IMG/VR virus record: IMGVR_UViG_3300030390_000087
Location: 1 to 23,356 of that record
DNA from: a virus
Direction: 5' to 3' (one strand)
DNA length: 23,356 nucleotides
Made by a program: the position numbers and the translations under genes. This document shows, piece by piece, positions 23,282-23,356 of this stretch (positions are counted from its first letter, which is position 1; each line of letters starts with the position of its first letter). A model generated the notes under the pieces. It was not told the origin of the DNA and ran no database searches. It saw only the letters and a program-made list of their open reading frames with translations.

Positions 23282-23356
23282 ATGAAACTACGAATAATAG
23301 GCAGTAACCAAACGGAAATAGACTTGGGCTTTGTTCAGATATTCTTTAGCTATGAA
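23282..23356 (+). CDS. Start of a divergent rightward gene, partial at right edge
   Basis: Twenty-five codons are visible, starting MKLRIIGSNQTEIDLGFVQI and continuing FFSYE without a stop. AGAGG lies nine bases upstream. The IGSNQTE-x-x-L...FFSY pattern recalls short conserved phage proteins (possibly the DUF8033 type), but this is from memory and too little is visible to be firm. It is the only plus-strand gene, so it probably begins the early or replication side of the genome. Confidence 0.6.
   Translation, partial: MKLRIIGSNQTEIDLGFVQIFFSYE

Overview
The window is the late (structural) region of a tailed-phage genome. The genes match the T7-like podovirus virion set: a gp8-like head-tail connector, scaffold, capsid, gp11-like and gp12-like tail tube proteins, three internal/ejection proteins and a tail fibre with a gp17-type N-terminus. 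There is no integrase, repressor, lysis gene, tRNA, CRISPR array or insertion sequence. The protein styles (small beta structural proteins, a phage cupin-like protein, an rcc01079-type spike base) resemble uncultured marine podoviruses. That, and a bacterial (probably Gram-negative) host, is an impression from family knowledge. No RNA polymerase gene is in view, so membership of the Autographiviridae cannot be decided.

Layout: except for one gene starting at the extreme right, every gene is read leftward (minus strand). In transcription order: small terminase (23098); a 473-base stretch (22795-22323) without a convincing gene, holding direct repeats, T-tracts and hairpins; two tiny overlapping genes missed by usual length cut-offs (22322-22164 and 22189-22031); large terminase; a possible papain-like peptidase; a basic Gly/Ser-rich protein; portal; two small genes; scaffold; major capsid; a small beta protein; tail tube A; a second small beta protein; a 1022-residue adhesin-like structural protein; tail tube B; a cupin-like protein; three internal virion proteins; tail fibre/tailspike; spike-base protein; and a repeat (beta-propeller-like) protein cut by the left edge. 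At the right edge a divergent plus-strand gene begins at 23282, so 23099-23281 is a two-way control region.

Most neighbouring genes are adjacent or overlap by 1-4 bases (ATGA, GTGA, TAATG), which suggests one long coupled operon. Expression is probably adjusted at a few points: a sigma70-like promoter with two operator-like repeats before the small terminase; a terminator with a perfect TATAAT in its loop plus competing hairpins before the capsid gene; a strong UUCG terminator just after the capsid module, where T7 has T-phi; and an extended -10 before the tail fibre.

The most interesting parts are the repeat/T-tract region beside the small terminase (candidate packaging or replication site, with a possible structured RNA), the capsid leader, a tailspike whose entry motif is split by a second gp17-like domain, a lectin-like insertion in tail tube B, and the peptidase-like gene next to the large terminase.
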